Of a DNA stretch of 64,000 bases, positions 44,839-53,660 are shown piece by piece (position 1 is the first letter of the stretch; each line of letters starts with the position of its first letter). The notes under the pieces are model-generated. The model made no database searches. It had not been told where the DNA came from and saw nothing but the letters and a program-made list of their open reading frames with translations. The stretch comes from Nitrospira sp. (GTDB lineage: Bacteria > Nitrospirota > Nitrospiria > Nitrospirales > Nitrospiraceae). The DNA lies in NCBI GenBank assembly GCA_029194665.1, contig JARFXO010000003.1, positions 682,001 to 746,000 on the forward strand. The letters run 5' to 3'. Position numbers and translations under genes: made by a program.

Positions 44839-46385
44839 GCCCCACCCTTCAGAAGACCTTTGATCTCACCCATGATCTCGGCGATGCGCAGTTCCTTCTT
44901 CAGAATGTCGTCGGCGAGTTGCTCGGGAGGGAGATGCTCGAAATCGACTTTCCCGCGCGGGTTCTTGATGTCGAGGTTGCAGCCGTTCTTGAGGATGTCG
45001 GCGGCGGGGACTTTCCAGGCTCGGTCATTCTCCTTCCGACTCTGTGGTGAGCCCGTCGAACCATTCCACCAGGCAATGCAGTCGGCGAACTCTTCGAATT
45101 GAATCGGCTGGGTTTTCGTATAGTTCTTCCGGCCTTCGGGAAGCGGCTGTTCGTAGTACCAGACGTGTTTGGTCGGACCGGAGCGGTCGAAGAACATCAG
45201 ATTCGTTGGAATGCTCGTGTAAGGTGCGAAGACGCCGTTGGGCAAACGGACGATCGTGTGGAGATTGAAGTCCTTCAGCAGCTCTTCCTTGATGCGGGCG
45301 CAGACGCCGTCGCCGAAAAGCGTGCCGTTAGGAACCACGACACCAGCTCTGCCTGGCTTTGGCAATCGTTTGAGCTTGCGCATGATGAGCTGAAGGAAGA
45401 GTAAGGCGGTTTCGGAGGTCTGCTTGTCCTCCGGAAAATTTGACAGCATGCCGCGCTCTTCCTCGCCGCCGAAAGGCGGATTGGTCAGGATGATATCCAC
45501 CCGGTCTCGGTCACCGATTTCCTTCAACGGAAATCGCAGACTATTGAGCGGATCGATCTGCGGCGTTTCCAGCCCATGCAGTAATAGATTCATCTGTGAG
45601 AGCAGATAGGGCAGCGGCTTGGCCTCCCCGCCCCATAGGCTTCTCGTTTGCAGAATCTCACGCTGCTGAACCGTCTTGCACTGCTTCTCCAAATGCGAGA
45701 ATGCTTCGACGAGAAAGCCGCCGGTGCCGCAGGCTGGGTCGAGGACGGTCTCGCCCAATCTTGGATCAGTAACGGCAACCATGAAGCGGACGACGGCGCG
45801 CGGCGTGTAGAACTCGCCCGAATCACCCGCGGCGTCTCGCATCTCTTTGAGCATGGATTCATAGAGATGGCCGAGGGTGTGGATTTCGTCGCTTGATGAG
45901 AAGTGGATACCGTGCACTCTATTGACGACATCGCGCAGGAGATAGCCGTTGATCATGCGGTTGATCGTGCCGCGAAAGACTGTGGCGATCACGTCACGGC
46001 GATCACCGCCGGTTACGCCTTGCAGGCTGCGAAGATAGGCGAAGAGACCTGGGCCTTTCTTGCCGTCGGGACCGATGGCTTCGTCGTTGTTCACGAACTT
46101 GATCAGCTCATCACCGGTGATGCCGTCGGGTTTGGCGGCCCAGTCGCGCCAGCGATAGGGCGGCTCGATGGCGGGACGGAAGCGCTTGCCGGCGAGCTTC
46201 ATGTCGGTCTCACGGATCTGCTCCAGATCGTCCAAGAACTTGAGGAACATGATCCAGGTAAGCATGGGCAGGCGGTCGAGGTCGCCGTTCAGTCCCTTGT
46301 CCTTGCGCATGATGTCGCGGGAGGACTTGATGAGTGAGCCAAGTTGTTGAGCGGTGGTCGGAGGTGCAGAGGGTTTCTTGGGCAT
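44835..46385 (-). CDS. hsdM: Type I restriction-modification methyltransferase subunit
   Basis: 516 residues. The N-terminal HsdM_N helical domain (LGSLIKSSRDIMRKDKGL onward) is followed by the N6-adenine methyltransferase core with the SAM motif DPACGTGGFLVEAF and catalytic NPPFGG. It methylates adenine in the HsdS-defined site. It lies downstream of a four-helix-bundle gene that separates it from hsdR, and its 3' end overlaps hsdS. Confidence 0.96.
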   Translation of the reverse strand: MPKKPSAPPTTAQQLGSLIKSSRDIMRKDKGLNGDLDRLPMLTWIMFLKFLDDLEQIRETDMKLAGKRFRPAIEPPYRWRDWAAKPDGITGDELIKFVNNDEAIGPDGKKGPGLFAYLRSLQGVTGGDRRDVIATVFRGTINRMINGYLLRDVVNRVHGIHFSSSDEIHTLGHLYESMLKEMRDAAGDSGEFYTPRAVVRFMVAVTDPRLGETVLDPACGTGGFLVEAFSHLEKQCKTVQQREILQTRSLWGGEAKPLPYLLSQMNLLLHGLETPQIDPLNSLRFPLKEIGDRDRVDIILTNPPFGGEEERGMLSNFPEDKQTSETALLFLQLIMRKLKRLPKPGRAGVVVPNGTLFGDGVCARIKEELLKDFNLHTIVRLPNGVFAPYTSIPTNLMFFDRSGPTKHVWYYEQPLPEGRKNYTKTQPIQFEEFADCIAWWNGSTGSPQSRKENDRAWKVPAADILKNGCNLDIKNPRGKVDFEHLPPEQLADDILKKELRIAEIMGEIKGLLKGGA

Positions 46386-46390
46386 GGCGG

Positions 46391-46411
46391 AATCTCAAAT
46401 TTTAGATATCA
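46391..46411. repeat. AT-rich repeat, copy 1 (between genes)
   Basis: AATCTCAAATTTTAGATATC: one of four related AT-rich segments built from ATCTCAAAT / ATTTCAGAT units in the restriction locus. This one lies between hsdM and the four-helix-bundle gene. Confidence 0.45.
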
Positions 46412-46896
46412 GAACGCTTCACACTTGATTGACGGATGCGGTCGAGTTCGTCGAGGAAAGCGTCGCGCTCTTTACGCTCAGTAGTACGTCTGCGCACTTT
46501 GTCGTTCAAATGCCGCTGGCCGGAGATATCGGAATTCTTGAGTTGCTCGATCCAGCCATAGAGCTGCCGGGAGATGCTGAGGCAGCTCGATCTCAAATTG
46601 CCAATTTCAGATTTCAGAGGGGAGAAGCTCGGAATGCGGTCCAGGAGGCAGAGCATGGAACGGACTTCGCCGGACGATCCTCGGGCGATGTAGAGAAAGG
46701 CAAGGAGTTCGTTCGTGCTGCCGCGCTCAAAGCCTTCGGCGATGTTGTTCGAGACAGACAGCGCGGCTCGCTCCAATTGGTCCCGTAATCCAGCATGACC
46801 GCGAAATGCCTGATGCTCCGTCAGTGCGTATGTATCGCGAGCTAATCCAATGGCAGCTTGCCAGACAGGCAGGTCTTCGAAGGACTTATATTTCAT
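46402..46896 (-). CDS. Four-helix-bundle protein (23S rRNA intervening-sequence protein family)
   Basis: 164 residues from the ATG at 46896. It matches the S23/IVP four-helix family: FEDLPVWQAAIGLARDTYAL at the start, then LRDQLERAALSVSNNIAEGF and RGSTNELLAFLYIARGSSGE. Such genes are found in rRNA intervening sequences and as free-standing genes in islands. The role is unknown, though structural relatives bind nucleic acid. It sits between hsdR and hsdM with close spacing on both sides. Residues about 93-102 (SEIGNLRS) are encoded by one of the AT-rich repeats. Confidence 0.85.
   Translation of the reverse strand: MKYKSFEDLPVWQAAIGLARDTYALTEHQAFRGHAGLRDQLERAALSVSNNIAEGFERGSTNELLAFLYIARGSSGEVRSMLCLLDRIPSFSPLKSEIGNLRSSCLSISRQLYGWIEQLKNSDISGQRHLNDKVRRRTTERKERDAFLDELDRIRQSSVKRSDI
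46590..46618. repeat. AT-rich repeat, copy 2 (inside the four-helix gene)
   Basis: ATCTCAAATT-gcc-AATTTCAGATTTCAG lies in frame within the four-helix gene and encodes an inserted-looking KSEIGNLR segment. It is near-palindromic around the gcc centre. Confidence 0.5.
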
Positions 46897-46910
46897 GGTC
46901 GCCTGGGAGG

Positions 46911-46960
46911 ATCTCAGATTTAAAATGACACATTTCAGGTAAGATCTGAGATTCAAAATA
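46911..46960. repeat. AT-rich repeat, copy 3 (between hsdR and the four-helix gene)
   Basis: ATCTCAGATTTAAAAT and AAGATCTGAGATTCAAAAT frame a short centre containing CATTTCAGG. It occupies the whole gap between hsdR and the four-helix gene and runs into the end of neither. Confidence 0.5.
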
Positions 46961-46962
46961 CT

Positions 46963-49335
46963 TTATGCTGCATACAGCAAGGTTTGCAATTGATTGACGG
47001 CCGCTCGGAGCTGCTCCGGCCCGCCGAAGAATCCGGCTATCTCCACGACATTGCCACGATCGGAGATCGGCGGCACCTTGAGCACGTCGGGAATCACAAA
47101 CTGGGCCGTGCCGTATTCCGCATACTTCTCCAACAGCTCCGTGAGTATCTCCTTTGCTTGCGGTCCGTACTGATCAAAGAAGTCTTTCTTTTCCTTCTTG
47201 AGCCTGTCTGCTCGTTCCCGTCTGGTCCGAAGTGGTGCATTGAAGGCCACATGGCAGAGCAGATCGAACGGATCGGCGTCCGGCTGACCGGCGGCGCCGG
47301 CCAGGTCGTCGAAGTCGATACCACGTTCGGCTAATCGCTGAATGATCTCCCCTCGCTGTTCCGGATCAGCCCATTGGGTTCGCAGATCAGAGGCGTTCCG
47401 ATACAGTGTGCGGACTTTCTCCGCCGTGTAATCCGTGAATTTGACCACGCGGAGTTGTTTCCCATCCAGATCAAGCTCATGAACGATATGCGCGACAATC
47501 TCGACTTGCCCTCCGTCGAAGTAGTACTTGCGTCGTTCCCCTTCGCGATCATCTGAGATCTGCCTATTTGAAATCTGAAATTGATCTTCCGCCTCTGCCA
47601 TCACCGGTTGCTCTTCAAGAATCTTGTTGGTCTTCGGTTCACCCGTCTCACTCATTTCTTCTTGCGTAACTGAGACCGGATCGCCGTCGAAATCCGGATC
47701 GGCAAAGAGACGCGTGGCCGAACCCGTATAATCCAGAATGTTGAAATAAAGCTTGCCGTAGTCGTCACGTACCCTGGTGCCACGCCCGATCATCTGCTTG
47801 AATTCCGTCATGGAATTGACCACGCGAGCCAGCACGATGTTCTTGCACGTTGGCGCATCGACACCGGTCGTCAGAAGTTGCGATGTCGTGAGGATGACCG
47901 GAGTGTCCTGTTCCGGTTCCTGGAATCGTCCGAGGTGTCCACGTCCGATATCTCCTTCTTCGGCCGTCACCCGGCAGGCATAGTCGGCATGCTGCTGTGT
48001 GAGATCGTCATTGAGATTGACCAGGGCCTGGCGCATTTCCGCCGCATGTTCCTGATCCACACAGAATACGATCGTCTTGTCGTAGCGACCGGTCTTTTTT
48101 AAAAACTCGGTCAGATGCCGCGCAATGGCTTGCGTGCGAGCCCGTAATGCCACCACGCGCTCGAAATCCTTCGTCTGATACTCGTCGTCTGGAATCGCTC
48201 GCCCATATCGATCAAGATCTTCTCGACTCGGCCGCCATCCAGCCGCGTCCCATGTGCTCACGACCCGATGCACTCGATAGGGCGCCAGAAAGCCATCTTC
48301 GATTCCTTGCCGAAGACTGTAGGTGTAGAGCGGGCTGCCGAAATAGGCATAGGTGTCGCGGGTCTCTTCCCGCAGAGGCGTGGCTGTCATGCCAAGCTGA
48401 TAGGCCGGTTCAAAGTAGTCAAGAATCTCCCGCCAGTTACTCTCGTCCCTTGCGCTGCCCCGATGACACTCATCGACGATGATGAGGTCAAAGAAGTCAC
48501 GAGCATATTCCTTATAAAGCCCCGGCCGCCGCTCATCCTTGGCAATGGCCTGGTAGATGGCAAAATACATCTCGCGGCCTTTGTTCACCTCGCCGTTCTC
48601 AATCTTCCATCGCGCATCGCCGAACGGTGTGAAGGTTTTGTCCTTCGGGTCATCGATAAGAATGTTGCGGTCAGCCAGGTAGAGGATCTTGGGTCGTCGG
48701 TACTCGCCTCTTCTGTTCCAGCGTGCCTGCCACAGCTTCCAGCAGACCTGAAACGCCACCACCGTCTTGCCCGTGCCGGTCGCCATCGTCAGTAGAATGC
48801 GGCGCCTGCTCTGCAAGATCGACTGCACTGTTCGATTGATGGCGATTTCCTGATAATAACGAGGACTTTTCCCCGACAGATGGTTGTAAGGAGTCAGTAA
48901 CTGCTCGGCAGCTATATCGTCTCTTAAGTTTTCTCCTGTCCGTAGCCGGTTCCAAAGTTCCTTTGGCGTCGGGAAGGTTTCAAGACTCCGCTCCAGGCCC
49001 GTGAGAAAATCGAACTCCACAATGCCATGCCCGTTCGTCGAGTAGGCGAACTTCAAGCCAAGGACTTCGGCATAGTCTTTCGCTTGCTGGAGACCATCGG
49101 CCGGAGACTTGTACGCAGCCTTTGCCTCTACCACGCCGATGAGAAAATCTCTTGTGTAACGGAGCAGGTAATCGGCGCGTTTTTGAGGTCGTCGTCGGAC
49201 CTTCTCTCCAACGAGAACGATGCGGCCATCGGTAAATGTCTTCTGCTCTGTGAAGGAATGTGGATCATCGTCCCATCCAGATTGGATGAGCTTCGGGAGA
49301 ACCTGCTTCCGGCACGTATCTGCTTCTGTGATCAT
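46963..49335 (-). CDS. hsdR: Type I restriction endonuclease subunit R
   Basis: 790 residues, of the EcoEI-like shorter class. The N-terminal PD-(D/E)xK nuclease shows ADYLL...GVVEAKAAY. Motor motifs are LTMATGTGKTVVAFQV (Walker A), DECHRGS (DEAD box), GMTATPLREE and MIGRGTRVRDDYG. A C-terminal helical domain contacts the methylase core. It cleaves DNA lacking the HsdM methyl mark after ATP-driven translocation. Residues about 584-595 (QFQISNRQISDD) are encoded by a repeat copy and look inserted. The gene is otherwise intact. Confidence 0.95.
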   Translation of the reverse strand: MITEADTCRKQVLPKLIQSGWDDDPHSFTEQKTFTDGRIVLVGEKVRRRPQKRADYLLRYTRDFLIGVVEAKAAYKSPADGLQQAKDYAEVLGLKFAYSTNGHGIVEFDFLTGLERSLETFPTPKELWNRLRTGENLRDDIAAEQLLTPYNHLSGKSPRYYQEIAINRTVQSILQSRRRILLTMATGTGKTVVAFQVCWKLWQARWNRRGEYRRPKILYLADRNILIDDPKDKTFTPFGDARWKIENGEVNKGREMYFAIYQAIAKDERRPGLYKEYARDFFDLIIVDECHRGSARDESNWREILDYFEPAYQLGMTATPLREETRDTYAYFGSPLYTYSLRQGIEDGFLAPYRVHRVVSTWDAAGWRPSREDLDRYGRAIPDDEYQTKDFERVVALRARTQAIARHLTEFLKKTGRYDKTIVFCVDQEHAAEMRQALVNLNDDLTQQHADYACRVTAEEGDIGRGHLGRFQEPEQDTPVILTTSQLLTTGVDAPTCKNIVLARVVNSMTEFKQMIGRGTRVRDDYGKLYFNILDYTGSATRLFADPDFDGDPVSVTQEEMSETGEPKTNKILEEQPVMAEAEDQFQISNRQISDDREGERRKYYFDGGQVEIVAHIVHELDLDGKQLRVVKFTDYTAEKVRTLYRNASDLRTQWADPEQRGEIIQRLAERGIDFDDLAGAAGQPDADPFDLLCHVAFNAPLRTRRERADRLKKEKKDFFDQYGPQAKEILTELLEKYAEYGTAQFVIPDVLKVPPISDRGNVVEIAGFFGGPEQLRAAVNQLQTLLYAA
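47551..47584. repeat. AT-rich repeat, copy 4 (inside hsdR)
   Basis: ATCTGAGATCTGCCTATTTG then AAATCTGAAATTGA, in frame within hsdR, encodes a low-complexity FQISNRQIS peptide in what looks like a linker before the C-terminal domain. Confidence 0.55.
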
Positions 49336-49523
49336 GCCCTCGGTAGCTGAAGAATGGGCTGCAACGCCGCCGAAGCTTACCCGTTTCCCTCTCGGAAATC
49401 ACGTTTTTCTGTAGCGAAGAACTGATGGCGAATGGCATATGGGAAGTCGAAGCAACGTGGATCGTCAGACAGCAGGCGGCATACGTTGGGTGCAGATGCC
49501 CATCGAGACGATCTTACTGCTGC

Positions 49524-50183
49524 TCAGAAATGATAGGCGAGGCCGCCCATGAACCAATTGGTCCGGAGGTCGCCTTCGAAGCGATTGTCGGAGAACTCGG
49601 CCGTCGCTCGGGCATGTTTATATTCGGTGAAGAACGCGACACGCTTCGTCACAAACATTTTCGCACCGATCAACACATTGAACACCGGATACAGGTCGGT
49701 GTCGTCTTGCGGGGCGGTCCGTAGCAGCGAGAGTCCGAGTCCACCGCCGACTCCGACATAAGGCTGGACTTGTGATCCCGGATAGCGCGCGATGATGTTC
49801 ACCGTCATGTGACTGACCGAGAGGCCGACGCCAGGGGTTCTGCCGTTCTGCTGGGTGATGCCCAGAATCGGCGCGCTGGTTGTGACGCCTTGGTCCGCGA
49901 TATTCGCGTCGCTGTGCGAAAAGTCGAATTCCAGGCCGAGCCACCGTAGACTGCCGTTGAAGAGGCGCCCGACTTTGACGCCGAACGCCGCTTGGTTGTT
50001 GAGGTTCAGATCGTTTGCCGTTACCCCGCTGAAACTACCGGTTCCTCGAACATCAACCAGGTCTTGAGGAAATTGGTACCCGCCCTGACCGGCTATGTAC
50101 CATTCGGCTCGGCTTGGCTCAGACCAGGCGAGCACCCACAAAGTCGGCAAGAGCAGCTGAGCAAACAGTGAGCGACGATGCAC
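49524..50183 (-). CDS. Outer-membrane beta-barrel protein (paralogue)
   Basis: 219 residues from GTG 50183, which has GGGAGG 6 nt upstream and gives a clean signal peptide cleaved before EWYIAGQGG; a start at 50255 would add an unlikely leader. Beta-strand alternation runs throughout, with VQPYVGVGGGLGLSLL, FVTKRVAFFTEYKHA, and terminal GGLAYHF ending in Phe. It is a paralogue of the barrel gene 8 kb to the left. Function unknown. Confidence 0.8.
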   Translation of the reverse strand: MHRRSLFAQLLLPTLWVLAWSEPSRAEWYIAGQGGYQFPQDLVDVRGTGSFSGVTANDLNLNNQAAFGVKVGRLFNGSLRWLGLEFDFSHSDANIADQGVTTSAPILGITQQNGRTPGVGLSVSHMTVNIIARYPGSQVQPYVGVGGGLGLSLLRTAPQDDTDLYPVFNVLIGAKMFVTKRVAFFTEYKHARATAEFSDNRFEGDLRTNWFMGGLAYHF

Positions 50184-50389
50184 GACGCACCTCCCCTCCG
50201 ACTTTACGAGAAGACTCCCATGCAGCAGGACAGTCATCCTGGATAAGGACAGCAACGCTGTCTACGGCACATGCTACAGTCGGATTTCGTGCAGTGTTCT
50301 TACAAATCTGGTCTTCCCAGTCTGCTGCGGAAGTATGAAACTCTCGTAAAAGGCTGGAGAAAGTGAGAAACCAATCGTGATGAGAACAC

Positions 50390-50668
50390 TCAGGTAGGAA
50401 TGTCGCGGGTGCCGTCGTAAGAGGCGCGGGATTGGAAGGAGAGCTTGACAACGTCGCCGTCTCGAACCGGCGAGTCTTCTGACCCGATCTTCTTGTTGAT
50501 CGTAATGAGCGCTTCGCGGTTGTTGATGTACTGAAGCAAGGGGCCCAGTAGCACAGGGTTCGCTTCAATCAGCTGTTTCACCGTGGTCGGACCTGTCACT
50601 GGAATTTCAAGTTCGCTCTCCTCGACCACCGCGCGCAAGGTTTGGCCGAAAATCTGTATCGAAACCAT
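50390..50668 (-). CDS. MoaD/ThiS-like beta-grasp protein
   Basis: 92 residues. The order of strands and the closing VRDGDVVKLSFQSRAS resemble the ubiquitin-like MoaD/ThiS fold, including an N-terminal strand IQIFGQTLRAVV. However it does not end in Gly-Gly but continues with about a dozen residues, so it cannot be thiocarboxylated without processing. It is 78 bp downstream of the FAD/Fe-S dehydrogenase and may share its transcript. Family call is tentative. Confidence 0.5.
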   Translation of the reverse strand: MVSIQIFGQTLRAVVEESELEIPVTGPTTVKQLIEANPVLLGPLLQYINNREALITINKKIGSEDSPVRDGDVVKLSFQSRASYDGTRDIPT

Positions 50669-50746
50669 CGGACCTCCAACGAGTCGAGCGAATATCTCGC
50701 TTCCAACAGTGAGCCACGCGCACTATACGCGATCAGCGAGTTGGAC

Positions 50747-53584
50747 TCATCTCTGCTCATCTTCTGCCGCCCGATAAGCTTCTTGCAGAAGCTGGGCGAC
50801 ATGTTTGACCTGTACCGAATCTCCCACTCCGTTCTTGAGCTGGATCATGCAGGCAGGACAACTTGTCGCCACGACGTTCGCGCCGGTTTGTGTGATGGCG
50901 CGGGCTTTTCGGTCGAAAATCTTTTGTGAGGTGTCGTAGTCTTTTATGAGATAGGTTCCTGCGCCTCCCGCGCAACGGTCGGCATCCTGCATCTCCACGA
51001 AGTTGACCCCGGGCAATGACGACAGCACTTGCCGTGGCTCTTTGGTCACCCCGGCCGCCCGCAGATGGCAGGATGAATGGTAGGTGACGCGTTTCGTCGT
51101 CCCGTCGACTTTGCCCATATGAGGATGCTGCGGCGATCGCGCGACGAATTCCGAAATATGCACGACTTTCTTGGCCAGTTCTTCGGCTTGCTGTTGCTCG
51201 GTCCCTTCTGAAAACAGTGCGGGATAGTCCTTCAGCATGAGCGTGCAGGAGGCGCAACCGGTTACGACCGTTTGATAGGGTGCCAACGAGCGAAGATTGA
51301 ATCGCGCTCCGTCTCGAACCAGGTCGGCCTGTCCATAGGTTTGAATGGGGGTTCCCGAGCAGCGTTGCGGTGGCAGTGCCGGTTCGACGCCATGTTTCTT
51401 CAACACCTCGATGACAGCGTCCCCCACCCCATCGTCGAAATAGTTCGCGGCGCAGCCGTGAAAATAAGCTACCGAGCAGTGCGGTGTGGATTCTGTTCCA
51501 TCGGGGATCAAATGCGCATACCGTTCGCGCAAGTGCCGTCGGGCCAGATTCGGCAACACGAGGTCATGCGGCAAGCGTGCTGTGGGGGCTAGGACCTTCA
51601 TGATCGGTCTCGTGATCCATTCCAGCAGCTTCCTGAAGAAGGGGCGATCCCACATGTACTGCGTGCTGCCCAGGAACCGCAAGCGCGATTCAAAGGCTCC
51701 TCCGCGCGCCTGCTGCCTGAAGATCCAACCGGCCAACCGGTTCGGATGTTCAGCCCGTTTCTGAAGAATCAGGTCAGATACATCCACTCCCGCCGGACAG
51801 ATGGTGCGGCAGGATTTGCAATTCAGGCAGGCTTCTACCACCCGCTTGGAATCGAGATAGCTGTAATCTTTAGCCGTGACGATCTCGAACCAGCCGCGCG
51901 AGCTCATGTCCTCGGATTGAAAGACATCGTATACGGGGCAGACTGAATTGCACTTGCCACAGGTGGCGCAGGATTTGGAAAGCCTGGTGTAATCGATATG
52001 TTCGGTAAATGAGACCTCGCTCAACTTGATGCCGGGATTGAGCACATTCCCTGGGTCGAACGATTTCTTGACCTGCACAAAGAGATCGTAAAGTTCCTCA
52101 CCGAACATGGTCTTGACGAACTCGGCACGGACACGGCCGTCGCCATGTTCACCGCAAATCGAGCCGCCGAACCGATTCAGCACTGTGGCATGAATTTCCC
52201 GATAGGCGCTCACCATCTTCCCGAAATCGCCGCGATCGTTCACGTCCAACAGGGGGACGATGTGCGCATTTCCATTGCCGATATGACCGAAGATCGCCAC
52301 CGGCACCCTCTGCCATTCGAAAAACTCCTCCAAGTATCGGATCAGCTCGCTGATGCGTCCAGCCGGCACGACGACGTCGTCGACAAAATTGATCGGCTTC
52401 TTTTTTGGGTCAAATCGATAGAGAGTGGGATAGAGCGACTTCCGCGCTTTCCAGAGCTGTTCCCGACGTTCTGCATCGAACGCCAGCGTCAACTCCGCCG
52501 CCAGCTTGTAAGGCCGACAGACGTTGGCCATGGTTTCAGCCTGCTCTCGGAGATCGATCTCGATGGAATCGGCATCCAATTCGACCAGCAATGTTGCCGC
52601 CGCATCAGCTGGAATGCCATGCTTCCCTCGACCGATTAAGTTGAGCGTGTTGGCATCCATGACTTCCAAAGCGCTGGGCTGGAGCGTCAAGAGCTGGGGC
52701 ACCGCCTCGCCGACTTCTTCAAGACTTTGGAAATGAATGAGCGCCGTCAGTGTCGCCTTGGGCTTATCGACCAGGGTGAGCCGGGCTTCACTCACCACAC
52801 CCAGCGTCCCTTCGCTGCCAACGAATAACTTCGGGAGGTCGAACGAGCCCCGTGCGAGCCCGTCGGCCAGTCCAAAGAGATTGTACCCGCAACTATTTTT
52901 GCTGACTGTAGGCCGCTTCGCGGCGATCAGTTCGGCATGGGTCTGTGTCATCACGAGCACGTCACGCAGGGCCGGCACAGCTGTCAGGAGGCGCTCCAGC
53001 GACGGATCATCGAAGGCATAGGCTCGCGCCTCGATCCACGTTGCTGAGGTGAGGCACAGCCGGAGACTTTGGACATTGTCTTTTACCGACCCGTAGCGAA
53101 GAGTGTGAGGTCCCGAAGAATTATTGGCAACCATGCCGCCCAGCTTGCACATGTCCCCGCTCGACGGATCCGGCCCAAACAACAACCCCTGCAAGCCCAG
53201 TCGCTTGTTCAACTCCGCCAAGACGATCCCGGGCTGAACCCTGGCCCACCTCTCTTCCTGATTCAATTCAAGGATTCGATTGAGACGCGACACATCCAGA
53301 ATGATGCCTGAGCCGATGGCGGAACCAGTCAGATTGGTCCCGGCTGCACGAGGCGTAAGAGGAATACCCCTAGTCACCGCGTAGGCAACGGTGGCAGCAA
53401 CATCCTCTTCTGATTCAACAAGGACGACCGCCTGTGGAGGCACGCGATAGATGCTGGCATCCACGGCATAGGCCGTGATCGTGGGCCCGTCATCTTTGAC
53501 TTTCTCGGCTCCCAACAGAGCGCGCAGATCATGGGCAACTGCGTGGGATTTCGTCGGCAAGATCAATGGGGATGAAGTCGTCAT
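50747..53584 (-). CDS. Fused FAD-binding and Fe-S dehydrogenase (GlcD-GlcF / D-lactate type)
   Basis: 945 residues. The N-terminal half is a VAO-type FAD-linked oxidase (LTPRAAGTNLTGSAIG, DPSSGDMCKLGGMVANNSSG). In the C-terminal half are two ferredoxin clusters (SCATCGKCNSVCPVYD, CLNCKSCRTICPAGVD). Two CCG domains follow, seen as YFHGCAANYFDDG with PPQRCSGTPIQ, and HSSCHLRAAG with DADRCAGGAG. Such fusions oxidise D-2-hydroxyacids (glycolate, D-lactate, 2-hydroxyglutarate) and pass electrons to quinone or a partner. The substrate is not decided by sequence. It is divergent from the hydroxyacid dehydrogenase gene. Confidence 0.92.
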   Translation of the reverse strand: MTTSSPLILPTKSHAVAHDLRALLGAEKVKDDGPTITAYAVDASIYRVPPQAVVLVESEEDVAATVAYAVTRGIPLTPRAAGTNLTGSAIGSGIILDVSRLNRILELNQEERWARVQPGIVLAELNKRLGLQGLLFGPDPSSGDMCKLGGMVANNSSGPHTLRYGSVKDNVQSLRLCLTSATWIEARAYAFDDPSLERLLTAVPALRDVLVMTQTHAELIAAKRPTVSKNSCGYNLFGLADGLARGSFDLPKLFVGSEGTLGVVSEARLTLVDKPKATLTALIHFQSLEEVGEAVPQLLTLQPSALEVMDANTLNLIGRGKHGIPADAAATLLVELDADSIEIDLREQAETMANVCRPYKLAAELTLAFDAERREQLWKARKSLYPTLYRFDPKKKPINFVDDVVVPAGRISELIRYLEEFFEWQRVPVAIFGHIGNGNAHIVPLLDVNDRGDFGKMVSAYREIHATVLNRFGGSICGEHGDGRVRAEFVKTMFGEELYDLFVQVKKSFDPGNVLNPGIKLSEVSFTEHIDYTRLSKSCATCGKCNSVCPVYDVFQSEDMSSRGWFEIVTAKDYSYLDSKRVVEACLNCKSCRTICPAGVDVSDLILQKRAEHPNRLAGWIFRQQARGGAFESRLRFLGSTQYMWDRPFFRKLLEWITRPIMKVLAPTARLPHDLVLPNLARRHLRERYAHLIPDGTESTPHCSVAYFHGCAANYFDDGVGDAVIEVLKKHGVEPALPPQRCSGTPIQTYGQADLVRDGARFNLRSLAPYQTVVTGCASCTLMLKDYPALFSEGTEQQQAEELAKKVVHISEFVARSPQHPHMGKVDGTTKRVTYHSSCHLRAAGVTKEPRQVLSSLPGVNFVEMQDADRCAGGAGTYLIKDYDTSQKIFDRKARAITQTGANVVATSCPACMIQLKNGVGDSVQVKHVAQLLQEAYRAAEDEQR

Positions 53585-53660
53585 AGATAGTTCTGCATCT
53601 TAGCTCGCAAACACTCCGAAGAACCAGAGTCGTTGTCGGTCGCCTACAAATTCTTCTACA

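Noticed and set aside
46391..47584. AT-rich repeats considered as a CRISPR array
   Set aside because: Units vary, spacing is irregular, two copies are coding, and there are no cas genes.
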